DNA of 64,000 bases from Alentia gelatinosa (Eukaryota; Annelida; Polychaeta; Phyllodocida; Polynoidae), in the NCBI GenBank assembly GCA_950022655.1, contig OX465582.1, positions 93,882,704 to 93,946,703 of the forward strand, in the 5' to 3' direction. This document shows, one piece after another, positions 1 through 11,474 of the stretch; position 1 is the stretch's first letter, and every line of letters starts with the position of its first letter. The notes under the pieces were generated by a model. It did not search any database. It was not told where the DNA came from and saw nothing but the letters and a program-made list of their open reading frames with translations. The translations under genes were made by a program, and so were the position numbers.

Positions 1-1035
1 AAATGAATGCGGAAAAACGCCACGATACGTACAGAAGCGTAGATAAGCGTTGATGAACGTTGAGAAACGTAATTGAACTTAAAAGCTATACAAACAGAAA
101 CATTCCAAATCCGCAGCATTTACGGGATTGTCTCAAACGCGCCAGAGTTTACACCAGTGTTACTGGATTGCGTACTGAAATATGAAAGCGTTGTATTTGT
201 ATAGTGAATACGCGGAACCCGTGTCTTTTCAAATATGTAAAAAATAAAAAGACAAAATTTACGCCAGTGGAGCATAAAAATCTCTGATCATTTTATCAGT
301 AGGTGGAGCTAGGCCTATGGTGTGCTGAAATTACTTTCAAACTATTGAAACTATGTTTTGACGTCAATGGGGAAAATATAATCCTACTACGTAGAACCAA
401 GTTGCATAATTCTTCTTTCATTACCTGGCTGGCAAATACTATATCAAGGATAGGGAAGAAAACATGTATTGTTACCAAAACAATGACAAAAACTAATTTC
501 CTCCATTTAGCCGATTTCTCGTGACTAACATACATAGGAATTAGCTTACTATGTGTTGAAGAGTTTCATGTGTGAATCAAGCTAATATTTCCAACAATAC
601 CAAGATAGTAGCTTTCAGAAAATCCTTGATTCTGTGGATTCGGGGAAAGGTGATGGAGAGGTTAGTGATAAGCCTTGTCGATGTCATAGCTCGATTATGA
701 AAACAAAGTTGCTGGTCTTTGTTGAGAAGTTGTTTGTGTGAATTCCGGCAGGTGTTTTTAAAACTAAGGCCCTACCACTTTGTTTACGTTTTTCCACAAC
801 CGTTTACGTGAGACATCGTGATGTCCGGAGCATCACGTCATAAATAGGTCAGTTGATTTTCTTAACCAATAAGATTGAGTCTTCAAAGTATGGTGGTCTG
901 GCGTCATACCGGCACAGTATGTTGGTACGGCTCAACTACCAATTGCACAGCAGAAGTTGATATTTGGAGTATTTCTAGGCATAGGTGTATAGTACTACAG
1001 GGGACGGAAAGTGATAGAAGAGAGACGAAAGGTTA
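1..1035. other. Non-coding stretch, nothing recognised
   Basis: AT-rich DNA with only short open frames (about 75 codons on either strand near 300-535) that show no family motif. No repeat partner was recognised elsewhere in the window. Confidence 0.4.
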
Positions 1036-1195
1036 GCTTGGCCTCAGTCCCTGTATCCTACCCCTCCACACCTTCTCATTGACATGATTCATGGGCCAGT
1101 TAGAGAAGGATACATACTATAATGAATTGTATTCCGATTTTCTTTAATCATTTAATGAATGTTCATAATCAAAGACTTGAGCAAGTCTAACGAAA
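1036..1195 (-). repeat. Dispersed repeat fragment (copy 1)
   Basis: The reverse complement matches the plus strand at about 20549-20650 and 20955-20985. Shared pieces include the words around 'gacttgctcaagtctttg' and 'acagggactgaggcca'. The copy here is shortened between those two blocks, so it is an internally deleted relative of the 20.5 kb copy. Confidence 0.6.
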
Positions 1196-1754
1196 GGTGG
1201 GAATAGAAGGAACAGAAAACAGTAAATGGAAAGTGAGAGAACAGTTGATGGAAATATGGAGAACAGTGAACAGAAAATGGGAATACAGGAAACAGAAAGT
1301 GAAAAACTAGGGAACAGAGAGTGAATACAACGGAAAGAGAGTGAGAGACAAGTGAAGAGAGAGTGAAAGAATACAGGGCAAAGTAAGTGAGAAACCAATG
1401 AACAGAGAGTGAGGGAATGCAGAGGAAAGAATGTGAGAAACAAATGAACAGAAAGTGGAAGAATACAAGGGAAAGTCAGTGAGAAACCAATAAACAGAGA
1501 GTAAGGGAATACAGAGGAAAGAAATTGAGGGACAAGTGAACAAAATGTGAAAGAATACAGAGGAAAGAAAGTGAGGGACAAGTGAACAGAAAATGAAAGA
1601 ATACAAGAGAAAGTAAGTGAGAACCCAATGAGCAGAGAGTGAGGGAATGCAGAGGAAAGAATATGGGGGACAAGTGAACAGAAAGTGAAAGAATGCAAGG
1701 GACAGGAAGTGAGAGACCAGTGTACAGAAAGTGAGAGAATACAGGGGAAAGAAT
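1195..1754. repeat. 46-bp minisatellite, left block
   Basis: Tandem array with a 46-bp unit, purine-rich on the plus strand; each unit contains gagrgacaagtgaacag-like and gaatacagaggaaag-like halves. At least nine units are readable between about 1338 and 1754, with more degenerate ones before. The 218-codon open frame on the minus strand is a product of this purine/pyrimidine bias, not a gene. The same array resumes after 2273, so an element has split it. Confidence 0.85.
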
Positions 1755-2273
1755 CAGAGGAGGTGTGAAGTGCAGCGCCCCCTATACCGACCTGAAACAT
1801 ATATACAATCGGGACTGCCTGAGGTAGCCACTTTCAATCATGACATCGATAGGGAAAGCACAGCGTGCGGTGGTAGTAGGCAGCAGTAGGAGAGGTGGGT
1901 AGGGCACAGGGACTGAGGCCAGTCTAGCCTTGGTCGAGAAGCCTTGACTGCCTTGTGGACAGCCTTCACAGTCAGAGCCTCTAGGACTAGTCTAGCCAAA
2001 GCCTAGCAATACTTGTGAGAAATAAGGCAGTATTCCACAACAAAAAACAGGCATAAAACATGGAGCTCTATTGAGCTCTATTGTGGTTTGGAATAGATTA
2101 GATATCACTCTATCAATATCTGAAAAGATTTTTGATAGAGCTCTAACAGTTTGTATATAGTAGCTGTTACTATTTAGCCTATTTTTGCTATACTTTAGCA
2201 TAGGAATCTGCATCAGCTGTCATTTGAATCCATACCAAAACGGAAGGGGGCGCTGCGCTTCACACCTCCTCTG
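1755..2273. mobile_element. Non-autonomous DNA transposon (hAT- or Mutator-like MITE)
   Basis: The 519-bp element has 29-bp terminal inverted repeats (1755-1783 and 2245-2273) that begin CAGAGGAGGTGTGAAG and differ at one base. It sits inside a 46-bp minisatellite. The word GGAAAGAAT lies directly outside both ends (1746-1754 and 2274-2282), consistent with an 8- or 9-bp target-site duplication. An 8-bp duplication with CAG-starting ends would suggest hAT; 9 bp would suggest a Mutator-type element. No transposase is encoded, so it must have been mobilised in trans. Confidence 0.8.
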
Positions 2274-2492
2274 GGAAAGAATGTAAGAGTGAACAGAGTT
2301 GAACAGAGAGTGAGAGAAAACAGAGGAAAGAAAGTGAGAAACCAATAAACAGAGAGTGAGGGAATGCTAGAGGAAAGAATGTGAGGGACGAGTGAACAGA
2401 AAGTGAGAGAATTCAGAGGAAAGAAAGTGAGAGACAAATGAACGGAAAATGAGAGAAAACAGCGGAAAGAAAGTGAGAGACCATAGGGGCAT
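2274..2492. repeat. 46-bp minisatellite, right block
   Basis: Continuation of the 46-bp purine-rich array interrupted by the element at 1755-2273. About four and a half units remain, with the same internal words. Confidence 0.8.
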
Positions 2493-2588
2493 TCAACCAG
2501 ATAGCAGGTCGCCACACAATGTACCTCATATATCTTAGAAGTGTCTTTTGGGCCAGAGTGTTGTTTAACATAATAATAATAATCGTAT

Positions 2589-2803
2589 TTATCCTACCCT
2601 GTCTATGCTTTTGTATTACTAAAAGATAAATATTGAGTCACGGACCAACAGAACTTTTTTCATAGTAGCTGACATCCTGTTCTCTTATTGGTCAATATTG
2701 TTATTACTCTAGTGGCATAAAAAAACACTTTATGTCACGGCCTGCCACATAAAATTTCCCTATGTTAAGTCTATGGCGGTTTTTTATTAGGGGTAGGATA
2801 ATG
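2589..2803. repeat. Decayed TIR element ('ATCCTACCCC' family)
   Basis: The right end carries the family terminus seen at 9588, 23103, 24285 and 36213 (aggggtaggata, preceded by ttaagtctatgg). The left end keeps only atcctacc. The internal piece with tttatgtcacgg is shared with the 9588 copy. A TAA microsatellite precedes it at 2569-2583. Confidence 0.5.
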
Positions 2804-3084
2804 TGGTGTAAGCATAAGATGTTTTCATAATAAGAGTAACCTAAATGTCTTATAAGGTGTTGTATACAAATACGTTCATTTATAAAATATCTTCTCTCTT
2901 GTCATACAACACTGAATGGAAAATATCACCCATGATGTCGTTTATCTTTGAATTCATCGTATCGTCCAGCACCAGCACCAGAAACTAACGAACTTTATTC
3001 AACAGCCCCCAGGTCAGGGGATGGAGTAAACTGGAGGTGAATTCTCGCGAGATTGGACGAGAATGGACGAGAGCTCCACAGGTG

Positions 3085-3950
3085 TCACCTTCAGTTCGCC
3101 GGGTCGTTACTCACTGCAGCCCATCGCCGCCTGGGAACAAGCTACAGTGGCCTCCCGTTCACACCCACGTCCAATGTATCTCCATTTTCATTATTTTTTA
3201 CGGTTTTTTTTATATTCTTTATTAGATTATGAGGAGAGAGCTCATTAGATCATACATAGTTTTACGCCCACGCTCTTCTATAATTCATGTGTTCTTTCTA
3301 CTGTTAAAGGAACGAGACACGGATTTTGGTTTCATTTTGAAGAAAAAGAGGTCAAACTATTTGTCAGGATATTGATGTCGGTTTTCTTCTTTTTCACTGA
3401 GACCGACAGCTTATGCGTCCTTTCCACCTGCCGATTATGACCATTTACTATATACCCATGCCGTATATAGTGTAAATACGCACCGTTTTGGCATATGACG
3501 TAAAAATACTGTACGGACCGCTGGCCCGTACACTAAAATACGGACTACCTTGCCAAACACGTTTATTAACATATCGGTTGTTAAAAATTAAATTTATTTT
3601 TTATTTTTTTTATTTTGGGTATATAGTAAATATATAACGTTCAAACATGCCTGTACAAGTCACAGAACGAGATGATAATTTACGATTTGTACGGAACTCG
3701 GCAAAAATGCCTCGTTCCGTACAAACCGTAAATTACCATTTTTTTCTGTAACTTGTACAGCATGGTCAGGACGTTCTATATAATGACTATTGCATTTAGC
3801 ACACTATTGGTGTGATAATCTTCAGGTGGAAAGAAAAAAGCTCAACGATCTTTCTCTTCAACAAGAAGTGTGTTGGCAACGGGAGGCCACTGTAGCTTGT
3901 TCTCGCGCGGCGATGGGCAGCAGTGTGTAGCGACCCATTTTTAAGCGAAC
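3085..3950. mobile_element. TIR element containing a nested palindromic repeat
   Basis: About 65 bp at 3096-3168 are the inverted complement of 3876-3941; both contain gaacaagctacagtggcctc. Weaker pairing extends to 3085 and 3950. Inside lies a 340-bp unit (3449-3783) that recurs at 8466-8797. No transposase frame is present. It directly abuts a LINE relic on the right. Confidence 0.65.
3449..3783. repeat. Palindromic dispersed repeat, copy 1
   Basis: The 340-bp unit is shared with 8466-8797. Its right half is a near-perfect long palindrome (about 3640-3775) with stem words such as gtacaagtcacagaacgaga and their complement. It would form a hairpin of about 60 paired bases, typical of a foldback-type MITE. 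Confidence 0.75.
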
Positions 3951-4213
3951 GAAGAACAGCGCACTTAATAAATTTTATGTTTTTACTAGCAATGGATCAT
4001 GTATATTTGGATAAACGTCCCCTTGCAACCAGGCTTTATTGTGCTCCTGTACTGAAGGTTGTACAACCCAACACACAAGCTTATGCAAACAGAATTGAAT
4101 ATACTGGGGGTATCCTATGGAACTCCCTACCTGTATCAGTTAGGAAAATAACAACTTACTCGGAATTTAAAAATATTTCAAAGAAAATCATGATGGAAAC
4201 GCTACCTATCTAA
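3945..4213 (+). pseudogene. LINE reverse transcriptase C-terminal relic
   Basis: The translated frame ends with the typical tail of a non-LTR retrotransposon reverse transcriptase: a basic segment RPLATR, then the tyrosine-rich GGILWNSLPVSVRK signature, then a short Lys-rich helix and a stop. Only the last roughly 85 residues remain; catalytic palm motifs are absent. The 5' side is cut off where the TIR element 3085-3950 begins. Established knowledge: the [LR]WNSLP box is common at the C-terminus of metazoan LINE polymerases. The assignment to a particular clade is not possible here. Confidence 0.7.
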
Positions 4214-5234
4214 TAGGTAAATCTTTTTACCTCGCTTCTTCCAGAAACTTGCATTATAATCTGTATTATTACTATAATATCATACATACCATATGTAACA
4301 TTATATAAAGTACTATGAAAATTGCATCTCGCTATGATGAAAATGCCTATTGTGTATTATACATGACAAAGCAGCGTACACGTTGTACATATCTATAGGG
4401 AAGGACATCTGAAGAAAACCAGCATCGGGAAACCCATAGCTGAGACGATGTTCATGAACTTTTTATTGGTTGACGTATATTAAATGTAAACAAACATGAT
4501 ATGATGTACAACCTCATTTACTGCCAATGAAAAGATATCAAAAAAAGAAAAAAAAAAAAAAAATGGGGCACCACCGACCGACCTTTTATGCCACCGACGA
4601 AATCAAACCATGCTGAATTAATCGATTGCAGTGACTAAAAATCTATCGGTGACCATCTCATTTCCTGTCTAAAAGAAGTGGTTTTCTTTCAACGCCGCCG
4701 ATTTCTATGTCAGTGTATGGAAGGTTAATCTTCAGGCTGGTCGGGTCGTGTACATATTGAATAGTCGGTGCACGTGGAACAAATAATCGGTCGTCATCAC
4801 ATCGCATCTAGATCCATCCATCAATTGGACTAAGATTGACGTACATTTTGAAAAATGTTATTGTACAATTTTTTTTTCTTAGCGTCAAATCAAAAGTCCC
4901 TTCTACTCCAGAACGGCGGTAACTTGGTGTTTACCTACCTTATCTAAAAAAACTATGAATCTGGTCAGATCTGCTCGGAGTTTCTCCCGCACATAATGAC
5001 AGAGTGAACCAGACCTAGGCCTGGAGACTGAAGGGCCATGAGAGTGAGATTCTCGTGTAGTAATAAACTCAAAACGGATATTCTTTTTTGTATTTCTCTA
5101 CCCTAATGTACTTCTATCCTTAGGATTTCTTTCTTTCTATCCTGAAAACATAATTTTCAACTGTAGTTCTCCGATCTCCTTTCCTTGAGAGAAAGCAATG
5201 AGATCTCACCCTTTTGCTGGTGTCAATCAGAGTT
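4214..5234. other. Non-coding stretch, nothing recognised
   Basis: AT-rich sequence with a poly(A)-rich run near 4542-4562. No open frame with recognisable content, no clear inverted repeat ends. Confidence 0.4.
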
Positions 5235-5882
5235 CTGGGACCCGTTTCAATAGAATGGGCCACTAAGCCACTTAGTGACATGTTTAGTGACCCCAATAGT
5301 GATTTGAATAGCAGAAAATCTTCGGTCTCGTTTCAGAACGCATGTCACTGTAGGGGAGGTGTGTCTTGTCACTATTGTGGATGTGTCCCTAGTTTGGGAC
5401 AGCGTAGCGGAAAAACATGTTGGGTACCCCACATCACATACTCATGTCATACCGGGAACAAGTGCCATCAAAGTGAAGGTCACTGCATAAATTAGCGACA
5501 GCCATGAAAGATTCTACACTGGCCATCAGAGCAGCATTTGCTATGACAGAATTCAAATGTGAATATCGTTGGATTGCATGAGCCGAGCTCCTTTATCCCT
5601 AACTGGGGTTAAATTTTCATAGCTTAATTCATACAGGAAGTAAAGTTACGCATTTGTGACAATTGAAGCGAGAGGGTATACCCTCTCGCTATTTAGGACA
5701 CAACAGTCACACCAATAGTGACCGGACATGGTTTTTTTGAAATGGTGAGGCCACTATTAGCGCCTGTCTGGAACATGGACTCGCGGAATGGCTTGTCACT
5801 AAACTACTGAAATGCTACCTGTCGCTATCGTGTCCCAGGACACAGTAACGGACGTCATACAGGCTATTGAAACGGGTCCCAG
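5235..5882 (+). mobile_element. TIR element A with central 24-bp palindrome
   Basis: The ends are inverted copies: ctgggacccgtttcaatag at 5235-5253 pairs with its complement at 5864-5882. The body is an inverted copy of 7379-8052. A perfect 24-bp palindrome centred on GGGTATACCC occupies 5667-5690. No transposase frame is present. A degenerate third relative lies at about 21701-21915. No target duplication is clear. Confidence 0.75.
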
Positions 5883-5883
5883 G

Positions 5884-6130
5884 TCCCTAGTCCCTGTATG
5901 TATTGTCTTAGGCCCAATTCCCAGTTGAGAGACGGTGCCTGGCATAGTGGCTGGGAAATGCCAGTCGGACATTGGAGGGTACAGTCGAGGTTGGGAGCCC
6001 AAACATGTTTGAAATTGAATCACAAGAGACTGGTGCCTTTTTGGGATAGATTCCAGTTGGCGGGCAATGTAAGCACCACGGGGGCAGGGCAATAGATACC
6101 AATGATTTTGCACTCCCACTTGACAACATG
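5884..6130. repeat. Dispersed repeat with CAAACATGTTTG core, copy 1
   Basis: Shares a central block (palindrome caaacatgtttg at 6000-6011, followed by aattgaatcacaagagactg) with 13020-13300. The flanks are similar in layout but diverged. Confidence 0.6.
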
Positions 6131-6330
6131 GCAGATTCCTAGAAGTGTGTGCTTATAGTCCCAGACTGAGGCCTTACACATTCCCCGAAATCTGTTAGTG
6201 GGAATCGGGCCTCAGAGGAATGCCCAGCGGATTATGACCAATCACATGACCAATCACTACAGACAGAGATACACCATTTACCTCCTAATGCTTGATATAT
6301 TTGGACCCTACAGAGGCAGTTGTAGAAGTG

Positions 6331-6400
6331 GCTGGTTGGCTGTTGCTTATTGCTGGTTGGCTGTTGCTTATTGCTGGTTGGCTGTGGCTAGTTGGCTGTG
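6331..6400. repeat. Short tandem repeat, about 21-22 bp unit
   Basis: Three and a half units of ctggttggctgttgcttatt. Confidence 0.8.
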
Positions 6401-6531
6401 GGTTATTATGAAGAAAATAACCCACAGGCTGAATAAAAGCTAAGCCTTTGAACTGTTATATGTAGATCCACGCTCATTCACCAATGATGAACATTTCTTC
6501 ATGGTCTATATTTGTGATGGTATTTCAGTTA

Positions 6532-7040
6532 CAGTAAAAACCCAATTAAGGGGCCACCCTCCGCTCCGTGCAAACTGACCCCTTATTGAGGGGTGTACCC
6601 ATAATCAGTTTTTTCAGACTGTTGATAGTTTTATAGAATACCTGCTATGTTTTATATAATACCTATAGACAAGCGATACTATGGCATGGAGACACTATTA
6701 TAACCACACATACACCCCACAGACGCCTACCTGACACTTGAAAGGGTCCCCTTAAGTGGGGTGGCCCTTGATCAGGGCTAAAATAAACTAATATGATAAG
6801 GTATCACTTCAAAGGGGCTCCTTAAGTGGGGTGCCCCTTAATCAGGGTTAAGATAGATTCAAATATGATCAGGTATCACTTCAAAGGGGCCTCTTAAGTG
6901 GGGTTAAGAAGCATTCCATATCAAAATATCTGACCCCTTAAGTGGGGTGTTCCCTTAATCTGGGTTAAAATCACCTTTTAATTTCTGTTCCAAGCAGACT
7001 GTCCTCTTAAGTGGGGTGTCCCAGAGGCGGGGTTTTACTG
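6532..7040. mobile_element. Tc1/mariner-type MITE (TA target site)
   Basis: Ends are CAGTAAAAACCC and its inverted form GGGGTTTTACTG, flanked on both sides by TA (6530-6531 and 7041-7042). The interior is a degenerate tandem repeat of about 85 bp in which ccccttaagtggggt recurs. A TA duplication and CAGTAAAACC-type ends fit pogo/Tigger-like non-autonomous elements. Related CCCTTAAGGGG-rich sequence occurs at 52068-52250. Confidence 0.8.
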
Positions 7041-7378
7041 TATTTACATCTGTCAGACACCAGGCGAATACTATGCGCTACTGTGGCGTCCCGACGGGAA
7101 CTCTGTGCTATTTCTGGATGCTTCCCGGGCATGCGCGTGGGCGGCCTCCCCCAGGACGTGACCTTGACCTTTCCTAGAGACAGATCCACAGACACAGTTA
7201 CCGCCCAGATCAAAAGCGACAACAGGGGGCGCCACCAGTTGTTCGCTTCACTCGGCGTCTCCCCTGCGTCTCCCACGCGTCTGAGGGACGCTCAGTGGCG
7301 CCGCGCGCGGCTGACGCTGAAACAACTCCCTGTAGGCATATATATATTCTAGCCACCAAGGCTACACAACGTTAGATC
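7041..7378. other. GC-rich stretch, possible unrecognised exon
   Basis: CpG-rich segment with a plus-strand open frame of 113 codons (7011-7352) that starts inside the neighbouring MITE. The amino-acid sequence shows no motif I recognise. It may be a CpG-rich repeat rather than coding DNA. Confidence 0.2.
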
Positions 7379-8052
7379 TGGGGCCCGTTTCAAAAGACTG
7401 TAGGACGTCCGTTATTGGGTCTAGTGACACAATAGCGGCACTTCGCGTTGCAGTAGTTTAGGGACAACACATTTAGGGACACAGAGTAGCAGACGGGCGC
7501 CAATAGTGGCATGTACCATATCATCAGAGGGGTGTCCGGTCACTGTATGGATCACTTTAGCGTCATAAATAGCGAGAGGGTATACCCTCTCGCTTCTATT
7601 GTCACAAATGCGTAACTTTACTTCCTGTGGAAATTAAGCTATGAGAATTTAACCCCAGCTAGGGACACATACAACTTATAAACATGCCAAATATGAAGGA
7701 AATCGGCTCATGCAATCCAACGATATTCACATTTGAATTCTGTCATAGCAAAGGCTGCTCTGGTGGCCAGTGTAGAATTATTCAAGGCTGTCGCTAATTT
7801 ATGCAGTGACCTTCACCTTAATGGCACTTGTTCCCGGTAGGACATGAGTATGTGAAATGGGGTACCCCACATGTTTTTCCGCTACGCTGTCCCAAACTAG
7901 GGACACATCCACAATAGTAACAAGACACACCTCCCCTACAGTGACATTCCTTCTGAAACGAGACTGAAGATTTTCTGCTATTCAAGTCACTATTGGGGTC
8001 ACTTAACATGTCACTAAGTGGCTTAGTGACGCATTCTATTGAAACGGGCCCT
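7379..8052 (-). mobile_element. TIR element B, inverted relative of element A
   Basis: Ends ggggcccgtttcaaaag and ctattgaaacgggccc are inverted repeats. The whole body aligns to the reverse complement of 5235-5882, including the 24-bp palindrome (7571-7594). Opposite orientation of two about 650-bp copies leaves a 1.5-kb segment (5883-7378) between long inverted repeats. Confidence 0.75.
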
Positions 8053-8465
8053 TGGTCGGGTTAAATTTGTGGCCACCATGACACACAATCTGTCTGGTTC
8101 TCTCCCTGCAGATATTTCGTATCTATTGGCGAGTGTGTCAGTTTGTCTTCTTGAAGCCATTCTGCCATGTTCTTATTTCATGTTGTGTGTATCTTGAATA
8201 AAATGACTATATATATAGCTACACTTTATTATCAATCTGTAATGCTATACATATTTAGAAATTAGCAGTTCTGCTTTTAGAATGAACACAGAACAAAATT
8301 ACCAGGTTTGGGGTATACACCACAGATACCGCCTGTGACTGAATCCAACCAACCTTTTAAGCGGCTGTTCCACCAAGCTGGTGTTAGTAGTAGAGGATAA
8401 ATTTTACTGACAGAAAAAATGCATTCATTCACCTTTTCTTATAAAAGTATATATTATGTATTGAT
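8053..8465. other. Non-coding stretch, nothing recognised
   Basis: No gene and no repeat partner seen. Confidence 0.35.
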
Positions 8466-8797
8466 CATTACTATATACCCATGCCGTATATACAGTAAAT
8501 ACGCACCGGTTCCGCATATGACGTAAAAATACTGCTGGTCCGTACATTAAAATATGGACCACCTTGCAATACATAGTTATTGTAATTTTCGTTGTCAAGA
8601 AAAATGAAATTGATTTTCTTTTAAATTTCGGGTATATAGTTAATATATAACGTCCAACCATGCTTGTACAATTCACAGAACGAGATGGTAATTTACGGTT
8701 TGTACGGACCGAGGCATTTATGCCGAGTTCTGTACAAACCGTTAATTACCATCTTGTTCTGTGAATTGTACAGCATGGTCAGGACGTTCTATATAAT
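8466..8797. repeat. Palindromic dispersed repeat, copy 2
   Basis: Second copy of the unit at 3449-3783. The right half (about 8647-8793) is a long palindrome whose arms contain attcacagaacgagatggta and its complement; about 65 bp can pair. This copy is not surrounded by the 65-bp outer inverted repeats present around copy 1. Confidence 0.75.
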
Positions 8798-9247
8798 TAC
8801 GTATCAAATTTTGTTTTCCCTCTGTTACCATGAAAACGAGTATGATGCTACACTTTTTGGAAAAAAACGAGCATCAGAGTCAGATTCCTGAGATCATAAT
8901 TGACTAATATGGCAAGTTTCAGCCAGTAGAATTTCGGGGGTCAATTTTACCCATTTTTAGGACATTTTCTCCTCAACTATAGCCATGACCGCGGCCCTTG
9001 TGGTCATTGCTTACCTGACCCATTTTGCACATTGGCGGTAATGATTTGCTCGGTGGAAGAGCGCATAAGGTCTGCCCGGCAGGCTCCGCCAGTGCCGGCT
9101 CCTTGCCGTGTGTAAAAAATCCTGTCGCCTTCTTGTCGCAGCCTGTCCGGTTGTAGGCTGCAGACCGGCAGCCTGGCCTACCGCCCATTTTTCCACTTTT
9201 CAAGCAAGCAGGACTAACAGCTGGCCGGCCGGCAGTTTCAAGGGTTA

Positions 9248-9421
9248 GGCCCGGTATTCGCCTACTACGAAATGGCTTCGATATGATGCGTGGTGTATTT
9301 GCATGTCTAGACATATATCTATGATTTTTCACCTTCCCGATATGTATCTGATATTTGCTTTTTGCATCGGTGCCATATCGGTAGGTCTAAAGGTCTATCG
9401 TAGTAGGTGGACACAAGACCT
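9248..9421. mobile_element. TA-flanked MITE, 'CCACCTACTACG' family (short copy)
   Basis: Ends ggcccggtattcgcctacta and the inverted tagtaggtggacacaagacc lie between TA dinucleotides (9246-9247 and 9422-9423). The right part is the reverse complement of 25500-25660, so this is a shortened member of the element at 25495-26205. Confidence 0.6.
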
Positions 9422-9474
9422 TAAATTGTAGAAAGCCTTACCTCAATAAACACTTTACCAAAAAAAAGAAAAAT

Positions 9475-9600
9475 TCCCTGCCTTACCCTGCCCTGCTGTG
9501 CCCTGCCCTACTATATAAGCCCTGCCCTGCCATACCCTACCCTGTCCTGTTCTGTCCTGTCCTACCCCATCCTGTCCTATCCTTTATCCTACCCCTAATA
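9475..9600. repeat. Degenerate CCTG-rich minisatellite
   Basis: Repeated ccctgcc / tcctgtcc words of 5-10 bp without a fixed unit. Confidence 0.7.
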
Positions 9601-9750
9601 AAAAACGCCATAGGCTTAACATGGGATTTGTTTATGTCACGGGTGTGACATAAAGTGTTGTTTAATGTCACTCGTCTTCGACTCGTGAAATTACGGAACC
9701 AACCGTGGCATAAATAAACTCAGACTCAAACTCGTGACGTCTCTTCATAG
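9588..9750. repeat. 'ATCCTACCCC' family terminus
   Basis: The terminus tatcctacccctaataaaa followed by ccataggcttaacatggg matches the ends of the foldback at 23103-24285. A matching right end was not found, so this copy is truncated. Confidence 0.5.
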
Positions 9751-10622
9751 TCTGTCCCCTTAAGTTCAGAATCTCCCATACTGCTATTCAGTGAGAGAAT
9801 CGGACAAAGAAATATAGCTATTCCCAAAGCGTCATCCGACATGTGAGGTCCATTGATATAATTATTGTCACACTAACCATGGTGCTCGCAGGGTTTGTAA
9901 AACTGGCTGATATGAATAGAGCCAGCATAAGTGTACCTTTTCCCAAGTGACCTCCAGTCGCTCTGCAGTCTACAGAACAATAATAAGAGATAATGTAGTT
10001 AGCGAGCCCGATGCGGTTGCTGTACGAGGTCTTTTGTTCGACAGCTATGGCCTGACGTCAGTGGCGGAGGGCTGTAGTTATAGGACAAAAGGCCGACAAC
10101 ACAATCGCTATGGAATCACTCACTACATTATTATATACCTAAAAATAACACGAAAAATGTCATTTTGTGCACTTACAAAGTCATCGCTTCATATCAGCAG
10201 ATTCACTACGCCATAGTCAGCCTGAACATTTTCTAGGTTGAAGCCTCAGCAGCGCCTAGTATATATGACAGGTAAATCATACTTTCCTTGTTTTTTCATT
10301 GTAATAGTACCAACCATTTTCTGTTAAACAATCAGACTGATAGGATCTTAGATAGATAAGATAGAGATTAATTTTAAAAAACCACAAAACCAACAAAAAA
10401 CGGAGCGTGTCATGAGACCACAGGATTATAAATGTATAAGTTTTGTCGGAGGAAAAAACCTAAGCCAGTATAGCAAATGTGCATTGATACGTTTGTATGG
10501 AGATCAGAGGATGGCATTCAATAAACACTGCTCTTATGGAAATGGTAATTCAAAATATTTGGAGGTATATCCATGCAACTATGCTGTTCTCAGCCGTGGA
10601 CTTGGTGTGCCGACTATTGAGG
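9751..10622. other. Non-coding stretch, nothing recognised
   Basis: Two open frames of about 90-116 codons (9947-10216; 10412-10762, the latter running into the MITE) have no recognisable motif or conserved neighbour. Not annotated as genes. Confidence 0.3.
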
Positions 10623-10624
10623 TA

Positions 10625-10933
10625 AAGCCCAATGCCCATCTACCGATTTCGGAACATTCATGTACCTTTGTCGGCGACAAACGGACGGTAATTTGTCTCA
10701 CCCAAGGCATTCTAACGGACTCGGCCGTAGTCGGTAGATGTAGGACAGCTAGGCAAGGGTGAGCCACCGATTAGTAGACCGATTTGCTTAGGACTAATAT
10801 CCAGCACCCCATCTCCTCAATGTCCACCGGTCGAGCGAAGGGTTACGTAATTCGCCTACGACCAGTTGACAGACTCCTATACAATTTGGTAACTAATCGC
10901 TCAACCCTGAATCGGTAGATGGGCATCAGGCTT
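10625..10933. mobile_element. TA-flanked MITE
   Basis: The 309-bp element has about 26-bp inverted ends (aagcccaatgcccatctacc at the left, the complement at the right with a two-base change). TA lies at both flanks (10623-10624 and 10934-10935). No coding capacity. Confidence 0.75.
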
Positions 10934-11350
10934 TACGCTTAGATGTGCCGTCAACTTGTCATGTGTATAGTTGGTCCTGTGTTGTTTGCTTGGGGTTTAG
11001 GCTAGCCTGTAAATGGTGGATGATGTTCTATGTTGTTTGCAAGTTGTAACTGGTATTGTCTACGTCTTTATTACCCACCGATTATGGAGTTTCCATAGGA
11101 AATGTATAGGGCACCTGTTATAGGTTATATTAGTTATCTGGAATCGACCATGATAATATCATTTACCATCAGAAATCACTGTCATAACAGACTTTGCATG
11201 CTAAAAGTACAGGTCAATGGTGAACTATATTATTGGTGTAAGTCTACACTTGACAGTGCTGTGATGTCAGGAACTAAATGGCTTACAGAAACTGTTTAAT
11301 TGCAATAGATTTGTTATTAATCTTGTAGGTGGGTAATAAATACAACAAAG

Positions 11351-11474
11351 ACTGGTTTTGTATACGAGTGTCCGCAATCTCCTCGTAGTTGACGACGTAA
11401 TATCCTCGCTAATCGTTCGGATATTACTACGCGTCAACTACTCGGAGATTACGGCCACTCGTACACAAACCAGT
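11351..11474. repeat. Long hairpin-forming palindrome
   Basis: A 124-bp imperfect palindrome: about 55-bp arms starting ACTGGTTTTGTATACGAGTG, with a loop of about 13 bp around 11408-11420. It is embedded between weaker inverted words gtctttattacccacc (about 11067) and ggtgggtaataaatac (about 11328), so it may be the core of a foldback element. It recalls the cgtcaacttctcg segments at 24358 and 29466. Confidence 0.7.

Noticed and set aside
1144..1800. 218-codon open frame on the minus strand
   Set aside because: It lies entirely in the 46-bp purine-rich minisatellite; all its Ser/Phe/Leu content reflects that composition, and the unit length is not a multiple of three.
1195..2492. CRISPR-like array
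   Set aside because: Units are contiguous without unique spacers and the context is eukaryotic; it is a minisatellite.
8973..9332. 119-codon GC-rich frame on the minus strand
   Set aside because: No motif; it overlaps the MITE at 9248-9421 and has a competing frame beside it.
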